64,000 bases of DNA from Triatoma infestans (lineage: Eukaryota > Arthropoda > Insecta > Hemiptera > Reduviidae): positions 1 through 64,000 of the forward strand of contig JAAEAF010005026.1 in NCBI GenBank assembly GCA_011037195.1. The letters are read 5' to 3'. The notes under the pieces are model-generated. The model was not told the origin of the DNA, searched no databases, and was given only the letters and a program-made list of their open reading frames with translations. Position 1 is the stretch's first letter. Each line of letters opens with the position of its first letter. Below are positions 53,725-64,000 of the stretch, piece by piece. A program made the translations under genes and the position numbers.

Positions 53725-56349
53725 AAACATTCTTTCATAATTCGGATTGAGATTTTTTTTTCTTTTGCTATTATAATATTTTTGCTATGGTGCTAAGGTA
53801 TCTTTCAACGCTACCACTAATTTTCTTTGTTAACTATTGATATCCTTCTATGGCAGGATTCTTACACAGTTCTACCATCCAATAATTCGAGCATTAGCAT
53901 CTTGGCTTGCCAGTGTTCTGCGACTTTTTGCTCCGGTTTCAGTAGGTCAGCTGGAGCATTAACCTGTATGATAACTTAGTAGCTCTAAGATCTCATTTCT
54001 AGCTTAAAATATCTACATTTTTGTTTGGATAACTTAATTCTTCTGCCTTTTGTCTTCATCAGGCTGGATTTCCTCACTTGATGGCAGATTTTCTAAAGAA
54101 TTTCGGATCTAGATTAGATTAGAACATGGGGTAGGTCCCATTTCCTAATTATTGCAGCTAGGGTATATTGCACTTACCCCTATGGGCCTAGTACAAGACC
54201 TCCCTTCGAAGTTGAGGGCTTTCCCTAGGAGCTCTGGTTACGCTAATATCTTCTCTGGGCTCAATTGCCAAGGACTCATAGCGCAATTTAGCGATTTTGA
54301 AAATGGTGGTTTCATCAGAACTTATAATTAATTAGCCCACAGTGTGAGCGTTGACGAATCTTTTCTTTTAGCCCTCACCGAATCGACGAATCTTTGATAA
54401 TCGCTTCGACAGAAGTTTAATTCTGGATTCCAAAAAAAATAAGAAGTACTAATCTTTTGAAATAGAAAAATGTGGTGGGCAGGGCCAAGTAAAAAAACTT
54501 TTCAACTTTGAAAAGTTCATTAAAAATGGCCAAACTTAATTTTATTTATATTAATATTCATCTTTTTATTTCTGTTTGTATTTGAGTGCTTGCTTAAGTT
54601 GCCAATTTAAATAATTTCTTTACTTCTCTTTAGAAGGTTACTCTCCAAATGATTCTGCTTTTCCAGTACTATTGTAGTTTATTTATTCTTTCCGAACAAT
54701 GAAAGCATCCCACACTGTATTTACTATCAATAAAGCAATCTCAAAGCAAAGATAGTTCGTTAGAAGTGGCAATTTATTAATGGGTCAACTGGTTTTGTCC
54801 ACGGTCTTCTTTTTGCGCACTCTAAGCTAGCTTCAGCCGCAAGCCAAGCTTGCTTATAAGCTATACTAAAATCTGTAGATTGAAATCCGTAAATTGAAAA
54901 TGTAATTTGAGCGATTGGGTTTAATCATGCTGAATTTTGGTAATCCGACTAATGATCAATCTAATCTGCTGTGATCTACTATCTGCTCATCAGCTCGTCA
55001 TATTCCTTTATAAAAAAAACAAAAATTCCCTATATTGAGTAATTAATACATGGGACAATAGTTTAGATTGTATCTATTTTACCTTGCTTCTTTTTCTTGA
55101 TTCCAAGCGTTTCGGATCCTTCTCTATCTTCATTATTTGGTTCAACTAGTCCTGCATGAAAATGTTGACTTCTACATATCTGGTTGGACCAACCTCTGAA
55201 ACTAACGAAACAGGTCGAAATCAAGAAGAAAAAGCTGCTAAGATGGGCAAAAGCTCAGACATTGTCCATCTTAGCGAATCCAACAAACTGGATTTGATAT
55301 TATTATATATATATTAATATTTAATTATTACGATATCTATTTTAATGTTTCTTTTTTACATCATTTCAATTTAGATGTGATTTCGAGTTGTTCGTCAAAT
55401 TGAAAAAAAGACACGTTTTGTGAGCAAATGAACAAATTATTAATGAAGGATAACAGAAGATATTGCATAATTTTATAGCGTCGTTTCTTTCATTGTTTTA
55501 ATTATTTAATGAAGACTGATTTTAGTTTTTTGTAATTGCAAACCTTTGAAATAAGTATGTATTGAAATTTCAGTAATGATTTTTATTTCTTATTTTCCTT
55601 GAAATTTTAAGTCCATTATCTCGCTACAATCTCTTATTTCTCAGACTTAAAACAAATTCTTAATAAAAACAGCATATTTTTCAAGAAAATAAAATGGCAT
55701 TGATGCATCATATTGGAAATGCAATATGAATAACTGGTGTTATACTTTCTTTGATCTTTTGTTGGCTCCTTTCATTCATAGAATTAAAAGTGCCCAATTG
55801 AATAGTTTTTTTTTAAAGGCGCATGGCGCGTCATCATCAATAGTCTTTGGCGCCTGGATCCTTCTCAGTGCACTGCTAGACAGTGAGCAGTAGAAGCTCT
55901 TAGGAAGCAAAACAATCTAAAGGTTGCTACCAGAGCAGTTGAACAGTCCAGTCTGCTAAAAATAACAATCCACACCTTTTTTTTATTTTTTTAGTTTCAT
56001 TACAATAAGTTATTATCAGATCAAAAAAACACAGAGCTGGTGGTTATAGCTTCAATAGAAATACTTGGAATTTTGTCTGTCTGTCAGTTTTTCATTAACT
56101 CTTGCATTTTGAAATTGAAGACATTATTTACAAAATTAATAACCAATAAAATAATTTAGTAATTAACAAGTGAAAACAGCAAAAATACATTTTTGAGCAG
56201 TTCCTGTAAGTTCCAAAAGATGGTACCAGCGTATCTCCTAGTGACAACTGGAAGGTAGTTGAGGGTTATCTAATTAAATTAATGTGGACACTTATAAGAA
56301 TAGTGTTTGTGGAAAGATTTCTTGAAACAGTTATTCCTAGAAAGAAAAC
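53725..56349. other. Intergenic, TRAM-like gene to boca
   Basis: 2.6 kb without a supported gene. The 55081-55260 segment has GCGTTTCGGATCC and GAAATCAAGAAGAAAAAGC, similar to Penelope-like ends. 53880-54460 is of mixed composition and probably transposon-derived. The last 200 bp precede the boca start. Confidence 0.3.
55815..55915 (+). repeat. Short dispersed repeat, copy 1
   Basis: CAATAGTCTTTGGCGCCTGG then CCTTCTCAGTGCACTGCTAG. Matches the segment at 59315-59415 at about two thirds of positions by eye. Could be a SINE-like or LINE tail family; unassigned. Confidence 0.4.
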
Positions 56350-59300
56350 ATGTATTTAACTTGGAATGTAGCCCTGCTTCTTGTATTCTTTCTTAGTAAT
56401 ATGAGTATAGCTAAAAAAAGTAGTGATAAGCCAGATTGGGCAAAGAAAGATATAACGGACTTTACAGATGCTGATATGGAAAGATTGTTGGATCAATGGG
56501 AGGTATTACTATTATTTTTTTTAAAATTTTGCTCATCAATGTTATGTTTCCTTTAAAGTTTTAGAAGAATGTATGTGCCTGCAATGAATGAATTATGATT
56601 GCCTCTAATAAAGGGTTCTACTGTAAAGATCGTCAATTTATTTCGAAATGAAATAGTTTATATCAGTTTGTCCCTCACAACTGAAGTCGGTATTTTCTTT
56701 CAGAAGAGAAACTGAAATGGCTGTTCTTGATTAGCTGATAAAAAAAAAAAAAATTGGTGTGTCTTTGAGATGGCTAGGTCTCTCTCACTTAATTTAATAC
56801 ATAATTTTTAAAACATGGGTCTCTTTTGCACTACATGAATTTTGAGATCAGCTTTAATTATTGTATGCTATTGTACAGATTGAAAATCAAATATAACAAA
56901 GTTTTGTCTAAATGAATCCAAAAGAAGAAGACATTCTTTCAGCGCAACGTTTAGTTCACTTCTAAGCGATATAATGTTGGGTTCTATTGTCTACATAATA
57001 TTAACTTATATGAAGCGTATTGTAGAAAAAAATCGATTAAGCGAAAGTACATCTTTACAGAATAAAATTTTGATTTTGTCGAAACGGCTCCAGTGATTTT
57101 TTTTAAACTTGATACCTTAACTGCACATACATAAGCCTATCACTTTTAATTGAAACATTTAACGCGGAAAAGTAGATTGACTAAGGTTTTGGGAAAATGT
57201 ATTAGGCTTAACTTTAAACTGTCATTACAGTTTTGCTGAGAGCACTATTCCGATTCAACTTCATAGTAATTGGTGGCTACTAGCACACCAAAAATCAGTC
57301 ACTAGATATAGTTAGTTATAGCTGTTTTTTATTTCTCTATTGTAGTTAATGTTTACTTCCTTTTTTATTCGCCTAAATTGAGACAAAAAAGAGAAAGCCC
57401 AGGTAGGTTGAGATTTAAAAAAAAAGTTGTGATTTTTGCCTAACATTCTGACACTTTCACTCGAGTGAGCTTATAAATTCATCAAAGAATACTAGAATAT
57501 AAAAACTAAGATATCCAAGCTGCTTCAATCCCCAATGCCATATAAAATTTGATTTCTGTGATAATGAGTTATTCATTAAGTACCTATATAAATTGTTTAA
57601 TTTTTCCCAAATTATATATATTGTTAGTTATCAAATAAATTGTATATATTTATCTTTAGGAGGTTATAGCTGCTAAAGCTGATACTCCTGGAATATTGTA
57701 TATTTTTTGTCAATTATCGTAAATAATTCATAACTTACTTACTTATTTAATGTAAATTATTTAAAGGAAGATGAGGAGCCTTTGGAACCTGATGAACTTC
57801 CTGAACACTTAAGACCTCAGCCACAAATTGATTTATCTAAGGTATTATAAACTGCAGTATTTTTCTTCTGTTAGTGAAAAATATATAGTTTAATATAAAC
57901 TTTTACGTTCTTATAGATTAAGGGAAGTGATCCAGAAGATTTACTAAAATTAAGTAAGAAGGGTAGAACTTTAATGGCTTTCGTTGTAGTTGACGGAAAT
58001 CCGACTAAAGATCAATCAGAAACAGTTACTAAATTATGGCAGACTAGTTTGTGGAATAATCACATCCAGGCTGAAAGGTATTTGTGTATATATAATTTAT
58101 TTTTCGTTTAAATTAAGTTCACTAGTTTTAAGGTAAACACAGGTTTTATAGGTTGGTTGTTTCCGTTTATTTCTAATCTTTTTAATACTCTTGAGATAAA
58201 AATAAAGTAAAACATTGGTATTCGTTCTTGACCATTCAGACAACTTTTAAGTTTATATATTTTTTCCTTTGATATTAAAAGGTTATTAATTTAACTAAGT
58301 AGCTCTAAAAGAATGGTTCTATGCCGAGAAAACTCGCGGTACCGGAGTCTCTAATGAAGAAAATAGTAGTCGACTACAAACCGATGTACACTAAAAACGA
58401 TCGTTTCATTATCCCTTTCGCACTAAGAAACCGTCATTTAACGGTTCCCGAATTTCGTTATCACAAACGTTTCGTAATGTACGGGTGAGCTCTAAAACGG
58501 TCAGAAGAAGGCTATAGTCTCTAGACGCCCTGTATTGGGCCAGCTATACTGGAGAGGCATCGAGCAGAAAGACGATTTTTTGCAAACCAGCATCTCGTTT
58601 GGTCGCTTGATCAGATGAATCAGTTCTCTTTACAGATGAATACGGTTCTAGTTATATCTATCATATGGCCGGTCCGTATGTGGTGAGGACGTGGAGAGAG
58701 GTTTTTCTATGTGCTAACCTTTCCAAGTGCAATCAGCATGATATGTGGTTGAATCAACGTACATGCGCGTACTGAACTGATTCTCCTTAAAAATGGATCT
58801 TTGACTGCATATAGGTGGTACCTTGAAGACGTTTTGGAAACTGTGATCCCATTTGCTCCATTTATTGGAGACAACTTTGTGCTTATACATGATTACATGA
58901 TCGATGACTTCAGCACGAATCGTGTCAGAATAGTTGGAGTAAGTAGGAACTACTATAATGAATTGGATATCATGTTCTCCCGAATAGCTCTTGTCGAAAA
59001 AGCAATACTAGTGGCGTTAAATGGCTGTTGGGAGGTAACTAGGTTATAATCATCAATAAAATTAATTGCTATAACGCTTGTCAGGTATTTGGATGAATTT
59101 TATTTCAAACCTATTGAATTAATTAATTTACATGAACCTTTTGATTTAAATTACCTGAAAACTCACGAAGTTGTGATCTCCATTAACTGTGATTATTTTA
59201 AAATAACATTATAAATTACCTAATATAAGAATAAAAGTATATGTAGTTTGAAACTTGATGCAAAGATAAGTGTCTTTTTTTTCCAGAATGATATATTATT

Positions 59301-59751
59301 ATTTATTTATTTTTTATGGCATATCAACATCTTTGGTCATTGGCACCCGAAGCCTTCTCAGTACATTGCTGCCCTCCGTGGTCTGTGCTATAGAGAGGCT
59401 CGTAGAAAGAGAAAATATATAATTGAAAGGGGAGGGAGATTTTAAAATCTTAAAACATATCTTATATTCAAATATATTTATAGATACATGATTGAAGACA
59501 ATCGAGCTTTATTCTTATTTAAAGATGGTTCACAAGCTTGGGTAGCGAAAGATTTCCTAATTGAACAAGAAAGATGTAAAGAAGTGATAATTGAAAATAA
59601 AAGCTATCCTGGAAAATTTGCTATAAAGGTAAGTTTTATGTTATTTTATTTTTTGTTCTTCTTAAAACAAAATATGCCGGTTAGATTATTCTTAATCCTA
59701 ACTTTTGTGTAGGAAACTCCCGAAGATGATAACGAAAAAGATGAATTATAA
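56350..59751 (+). CDS. boca: Boca/MESD, ER chaperone for LDL-receptor family
   Basis: Folds beta-propeller/EGF modules of LDL-receptor-related proteins (Arrow, Yolkless and relatives) in the ER, and so is needed for Wingless/Wnt reception. Exons 56350-56502, 57767-57841, 57917-58077, 59484-59628, 59713-59751 give about 190 residues. A signal peptide occupies about residues 1-22. DITDFTDADMERLLDQWE is followed by the acidic EDEEPLEPDELPEHLRP segment, then the chaperone domain with LMAFVVVDGNPT, TKLWQTSLWNNHIQAERY and FKDGSQAWVAKDFL. It ends in KDEL, an ER retrieval signal. Intron 3 has been invaded by a Tc1-like relic and a short dispersed repeat. The 3' end faces the UGT gene 160 bp away. Confidence 0.95.
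56690..57215. repeat. 1-kb noncoding repeat family, decayed piece in boca intron 1
   Basis: AAATTGGTGTGTCTTTGAGAT at 56751 resembles the element start, and TCGAAACGGCTCCAGTGATT near 57080 resembles the unit mark. The orientation is mixed and the assignment is weak. Confidence 0.4.
58325..59045 (+). mobile_element. Tc1-like transposase relic in boca intron 3
   Basis: Broken reading: SLRRPVLGPAI-type, then LERHRAERRFFANQHLVWS, and from 58801 YRWYLEDVLETVIPFAPFIG, DNFVLIHDY, the GDNFVLMxDNARPH motif with the catalytic Asp in decayed form. Stops interrupt it, and no terminal repeats were recognised. Confidence 0.75.
59315..59415 (+). repeat. Short dispersed repeat, copy 2
   Basis: TTGGTCATTGGCACCCGAAG then CCTTCTCAGTACATTGCTGC; see the related copy at 55815. 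In boca intron 3, about 70 bp before exon 4. Confidence 0.4.
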
Positions 59752-59910
59752 ATTTTACTGGTAAGATAATTATTTGTAATTTTTTTTTTAAATAATCTAT
59801 TTGTCTCGCGAATGTTGATATGAACAAAATATAGCATTAAAAAAAGTAAGTATAGACGATTTTATGGGTTGTCACACTATTTCTGATGCACTACCATTCG
59901 TTTATAAGAC

Positions 59911-62490
59911 TTAAAAATTTTTCATTTTTTTATTGAAACATTTATTTTTAGAAAATAATATACTAATATACTTTACTAAATAAATAATTACAGTAAGTAA
60001 TGAAAGTGAGAAAATTATGAGAAATAATAAAATATCGATCAAATAGTACTGATACCAGTAGAGAGACTTAACAGCCGATGTAAGATGTGGCGCTCCTCTA
60101 TGTCTGATAACATATTCTGTCCAATAAACTGCTTCTTCAAGTGGTGGAACCAATCTGTCTTTGAATATTTTTGACAATTTCATGGCACTTTCTTTATATC
60201 TGTCGAAACAGGACAAAAGGAGGATTATATTTTAATAGCAAATAATTATTATTTTGTATATTTTGAATTGTTGTTTTGAAACTCATACAGAACTAGTAAT
60301 CTAGTAAACGTAGGAAAACCTATTGTTCACTTTTAAGCTTAAAACGTATTACAAATGGCTTAAATTTCATCGTTGCGCTTTAACAGTTGCACTGAATCAG
60401 GCTGAGTATAATAATACAGATCTGCAATTTTTTGTAAAAACTTATTACATGTTTAGCACTTATAAATCACTTTAAGATAGATAATTCCTTCAATATTTAA
60501 AAGTTTCATTAAGCTTTCAAAGAAGATGTTTAATTAGTAAAAAATGTTTGTCGCGTAATCATTCATATTAGGTTCTTTATCTTGTTTTTACCTAAGGGGG
60601 AAAACTTAGTTTACAAGCAACGTATTCGGTTCTGCAACGTATTCTCAAGTACTCGGTTCTGATGTTCTGGCTCAATAAAATATTGTCCTTATATTATGAT
60701 GATTAAATTTGTTTTTTTTATCATATTTATAGGTGTCGCGAGGGTCACTGAGGCGCCTCAGTATGAACTTTCTGATAAAATTTCGAAGTGAAATGGGAAT
60801 CTTTAAAAAAAATTGTAAAGTCGTATATTTACATCCGGTATTTATACTGGATATTTATACGGATAAAATACCGGATGTTATCAGCATTGCGGAGCCAGCC
60901 ACATTTTCGTATATTTACATCTGAATAATAGGCAAAGCGCACCTGTTATACCGCTAAACGACGTCATTTCTTCTAGGTTTTTTTTTTCAACATATCAAAT
61001 TCTATCAATCATTTAATGCACTTCATTGTGTCCCAAAAACAAGATTTATGTTACAATTATTTCTACTTTGTCGAAACATCTTAAAACCATGCTAAGACAA
61101 ACTAAAATGCACCCAAATTATTAAAAAAAAAAAAAATACTAATATAAAATTAAACAAATTTACTTATTGATATAAAAAAAATTGTATAAAAAATGAAAAT
61201 GAAGCTTTAAAATGTTGGTGATAGTTAATAAAAATACGTTATTAGTTTACAGACTAATTGTTGATTTCACGATTTGTTTTTTTTTGTTTTTCTAATGATA
61301 ATTTAGCCATTATTTAGTCTCCAAGTATTCACTTTTACTTACGACCTAGAATGGGAAGCTAAGTACCAGGATCTTCTTCCAATGTCTCCACAAATATTCA
61401 CAATGATCAACAGTTGAATAAACAATAAAAAAAAACCAAAACACTTTATAGAATGATCTGCATCCAGCACAGAACGCATATCAAATTAACAAAAGTGGTT
61501 TTATAGACAAAAAGAAAATCGTTACCTTTTTAGTTGGGTATTCACATATAAAATATAAGGAAAGCAATAAGCTGTAACTTAGTAGCAAAATTATTAAAGT
61601 ACGATACTAAAAAAATTCTTAGTTTAAAATTGCTCCTTGCGAAGGGTGTCTTTGAATAGACATAGTAAATTAACAAAGATAAAGGCAAAAACGAAGAGCA
61701 CTTAGCTCTGAGGAAAGACACCACCACAAGCTTGAAGATGGTTAAGAAGGCTGGAACGTTGTAAAGAAATAAAGTGAATATTTGGCTGACTAAAAAATGG
61801 CTGAATTACCATTAAAAAAAAAAAAAATCAGTTTAATAAAAATATTCAAAAGATAAGAAAAAAAAAGAAAGGAAAACTGAAGAACATACTCATGTGGAGG
61901 CTAGTAGGTGTAGGTAAATAATAGAAAAAAAAAAAAATATGATTTTAAAAATTATATCGGGAACTGGAGGTGATTGTGCATATTTTAAAGTTGGAGCCAT
62001 TTTCTTTCATGTGGCACTTATGTTTGAATATTTCATAGACAATTCGAATAGATAAAAAAAAAAAGCTCTGGTCATACAGTTTACCCTTCTAATTTTTAAT
62101 TAAAATCCTAATTCAGCGTTTGATAGTTGCGTGTTTAAATCACAGATCGCAACGACAATAGTGATAGTAATTAAATAGTACACATTTTGGATCATTCTTC
62201 TTCATAAATTTAATGAAAATTTAAAACCATTGTTTTAAGTTTAAATCTCATATTTAAATAATATACATACGTTGAATTTCTGATCATGTTATCAATTGTA
62301 GAATACACCGTCTCCTCTCTAATTCGTTGGAATGTAAGAATTGTACCAGCACCAGCGGAAGTAACTGCAGCTAAATTTACAGCCATATCTCCATATATGG
62401 GTATGCCAAGTATTGGTACTCCACAATAAATGGCTTCCATTGTGCCCATCAAACCACCATGGTAAATGAATAACTTTACATTTTTATGTG
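59911..62490 (-). CDS. UDP-glucuronosyltransferase, last two exons (partial)
   Basis: Membrane-bound ER enzyme conjugating UDP-sugars to small lipophilic compounds; insect UGTs act in detoxification and pigmentation. Two exons are visible, 62490-62271 and 60199-59911, joined in phase. The first carries the core of the UGT signature (HKNVKLFIYHGGLMGTMEA, then YCGVPILGIPIYGD and NLAAVTSAGAG). The second has KDRLVPPLEEAVYWTEYVIRH, GAPHLTSA and WYQYYLIDILLF, followed by a single transmembrane helix and a short Lys-rich cytosolic tail. The usual Gly-rich aglycone-side exons were not found between 62491 and 63640, so the gene probably continues beyond the right edge of the window. The usual FADQ is replaced by IYGD in the signature. 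It converges on boca. Confidence 0.92.
60200..62270. other. Intron of the UGT gene
   Basis: Long intron between the last two visible exons. Holds a relative of the NUMT-inserted element at 60845-60905 (GGATAAAATACCGGATGTTA, then CGGAGCCAGCCACATTTTCG) and a decayed hammerhead-like stretch near 61710-61745 (TTGAAGATGG...GGAACGTTG). Confidence 0.35.
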
Positions 62491-63637
62491 CTTAAAAATA
62501 TAATATAATATTATTAAAAGTGTTGAGGTTGTAAATTTTGTATTTATGTATTATATTTGAAGAAAATTATAACTTTTATGTATATTTTGATGTATTGTTA
62601 TATTATTTTGTTATTTAGTTATATGTATACCTTTTTTATAAAAGATTTCGTATAATATAATTATTCTAATGTTTTCTAAAAATACTTGTAAAATTAATTA
62701 CATGACAAATTATTTAGTATTTATTTGAATAGTCTTATTCAGTAAAAGTTTTGCAATGATGGTAAAATTGTTTGTAATGGATTAAAAAAAAAAAGAAAAA
62801 AAAACCTGCAAATCGTATGTTATTGTTTTTTTAAATACACTACCTGAAATTTTACAACTTATTTGAAACAGTAATTTTTAGATAATTGTTGGATAATAGA
62901 GTTCTCTTTCCAGAATAAATAGACTACAGCTTTTAATATATAAAATAGAGAAATAGAAAAATTTTAACAAATGTATTTAAATAATCTTAAACATCTTTGG
63001 AAAGAATGTTCAATTAGAAAATATAAAGGATATAGAATACCTCAGTCAAGTTAAACTTTTTTTCAAACAAATAGTCTTTCTTTTTATACTTTAACGCGAC
63101 AAAATTTAAAGAACGTTTAATATGCCAAAAAAAAAAAATGTATAATTTTATTTATAAAGAAAGAATTAGTTAAACCCAAAACAATGTAAAATCAAACAAG
63201 TTTTACTTCGTAATTACCTCAATAGCAGACAGATCTTCCAAAACTTGTTATAATAACCTACTTTTTCTGAACTACAAATGGTAAAACGGTGATTAGTTCT
63301 TAATATGGTACAAATGATGATTAGTTCTTTGTATGTTATCGAATTTTGAGCATATAGCATCAAATAAACTATATCATCTTTTAGAATTTCAATCATTTTT
63401 TCAGAATTACAATTTTTTTTTGTTTATTCTGCTTTTTTGCCATAACATTTTTATTAGAAACAATAATTTCTATTTTTAGGTGTGTTGATACATATAACCA
63501 GTAAATAATCATAAACTTGTTTCCCTGAAATCATGAGAATCATTTTTTTCTTATTTTGTTTGACCTAATTCGGCGTTATTCTGATTTTCAGAAAGTGGTA
63601 GTTCCATTAAAATTAGTTGTAGGAATGCAATGACTTT
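62491..63637. other. Upstream UGT intron, unassigned
   Basis: Very AT-rich; searched on the minus strand for preceding UGT exons without success. Confidence 0.3.
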
Positions 63638-64000
63638 TTTACTTTCTCTTACTCCTAGTAAGAGGAAGTATTGTAATCGTGTCAAATTTTTAATATCGAG
63701 CTTTCACCGGAAGTATCCGTTTTGAGGTCTCCTGAGTCAAAAAAAGTGTTTTTTTAGCAAATGGTGTATGTGTGTGTGCGTGTATGTGAACAGCATAGCT
63801 CAAAAACGAAAAACTGTAGAAAGTTGAAACTTGATATTCCGTTTAGGATCACCATGGGCATCTGACAGTACGTTATCTGTCAAAATTCCTCAACCAGAAG
63901 TACCACTTTGTTTTTTTTTCTCAAAAATAGCTCCGACGATTTTCTTCAAACTTGGTATTCAACTACACATACAAAGAGCTACAACTTTTATTTGAAATGT
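63638..64000 (+). repeat. 1-kb noncoding repeat family, copy cut by window end
   Basis: Hairpin CTCTTACTCCTAGTAAGAGG at 63645-63664, CACCGGAAGTATCCGTTTTG, a TG microsatellite at 63765-63790, TCACCATGGGCATCTGACAG and the first tandem unit follow in the family order. The copy continues beyond the window. Confidence 0.92.

Noticed and set aside
57660..57720. Possible extra boca exon after CTTTAG, reading EVIAAKADTPGILY then TAA
   Set aside because: It would truncate the protein, and exon 1 joins directly to 57767 in phase to give the expected MESD sequence.

Overview
The window is AT-rich nuclear DNA from an arthropod, almost certainly an insect. The evidence is compact animal genes with small GT-AG exons, a UDP-glycosyltransferase and a secreted carbonic anhydrase of insect type, a nuclear copy of mitochondrial ND1 that reads correctly only in the invertebrate mitochondrial code, and abundant mariner/Tc1, I-like and RTE-like relics. 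I could not settle the order of insect. All coding calls come from reading translations and splice sites by eye; no search was run.

Eight protein genes are supported. From left to right: a secreted alpha-carbonic anhydrase (+, 4140-21743, seven exons, introns stuffed with transposons); mitochondrial methionyl-tRNA formyltransferase (+, 24083-26974); the NHEJ factor XLF/NHEJ1 (-, 36407-39926), head-to-head with Abl interactor Abi (+, 40800-45981); ribulose-phosphate 3-epimerase (-, 48076-51337), head-to-head with a TRAM-like TLC-domain membrane protein (+, 51957-53724); the ER chaperone Boca/MESD with a KDEL tail (+, 56350-59751), tail-to-tail with the last two exons of a UDP-glucuronosyltransferase (-, 59911-62490, continuing past the right edge or into unseen exons). 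These are housekeeping genes with no evident common pathway.

The rest is mostly repeats. (1) A roughly 1-kb noncoding repeat family, with a hairpin at one end, short subterminal inverted repeats, a CA-rich microsatellite block and three diverged tandem units of about 290 bp, occurs at least a dozen times (1-990, 1722-3492, 4741-5742, 8604-9592, 46755-47475, 63638-64000 and fragments). Most open frames in the left 10 kb are shadows of it. (2) 5'-truncated non-LTR retrotransposons with RNase H (11642, 15069, 17439, 34985) and RTE-like pieces (10611-11330, 49138-49370). (3) Mariner/Tc1 relics (6170-6680, 32606-34078, 58325-59045) and a hAT-like nest around 29.2-34.4 kb. (4) Noncoding elements carrying hammerhead-ribozyme-like motifs, resembling Penelope-like or retrozyme elements, at 19045-19080, 20461-20501, 27827-27864 and 28072-28109, with decayed relatives elsewhere. 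Two of these elements have clear target-site duplications.

The most interesting material is the hammerhead-like set: the cores are conserved, helix I pairs with a different sequence in different elements, and helix III is a loopless palindrome, which suggests self-dimerising ribozymes. One such element lies inside the ND1 nuclear mitochondrial copy, which gives a relative date.
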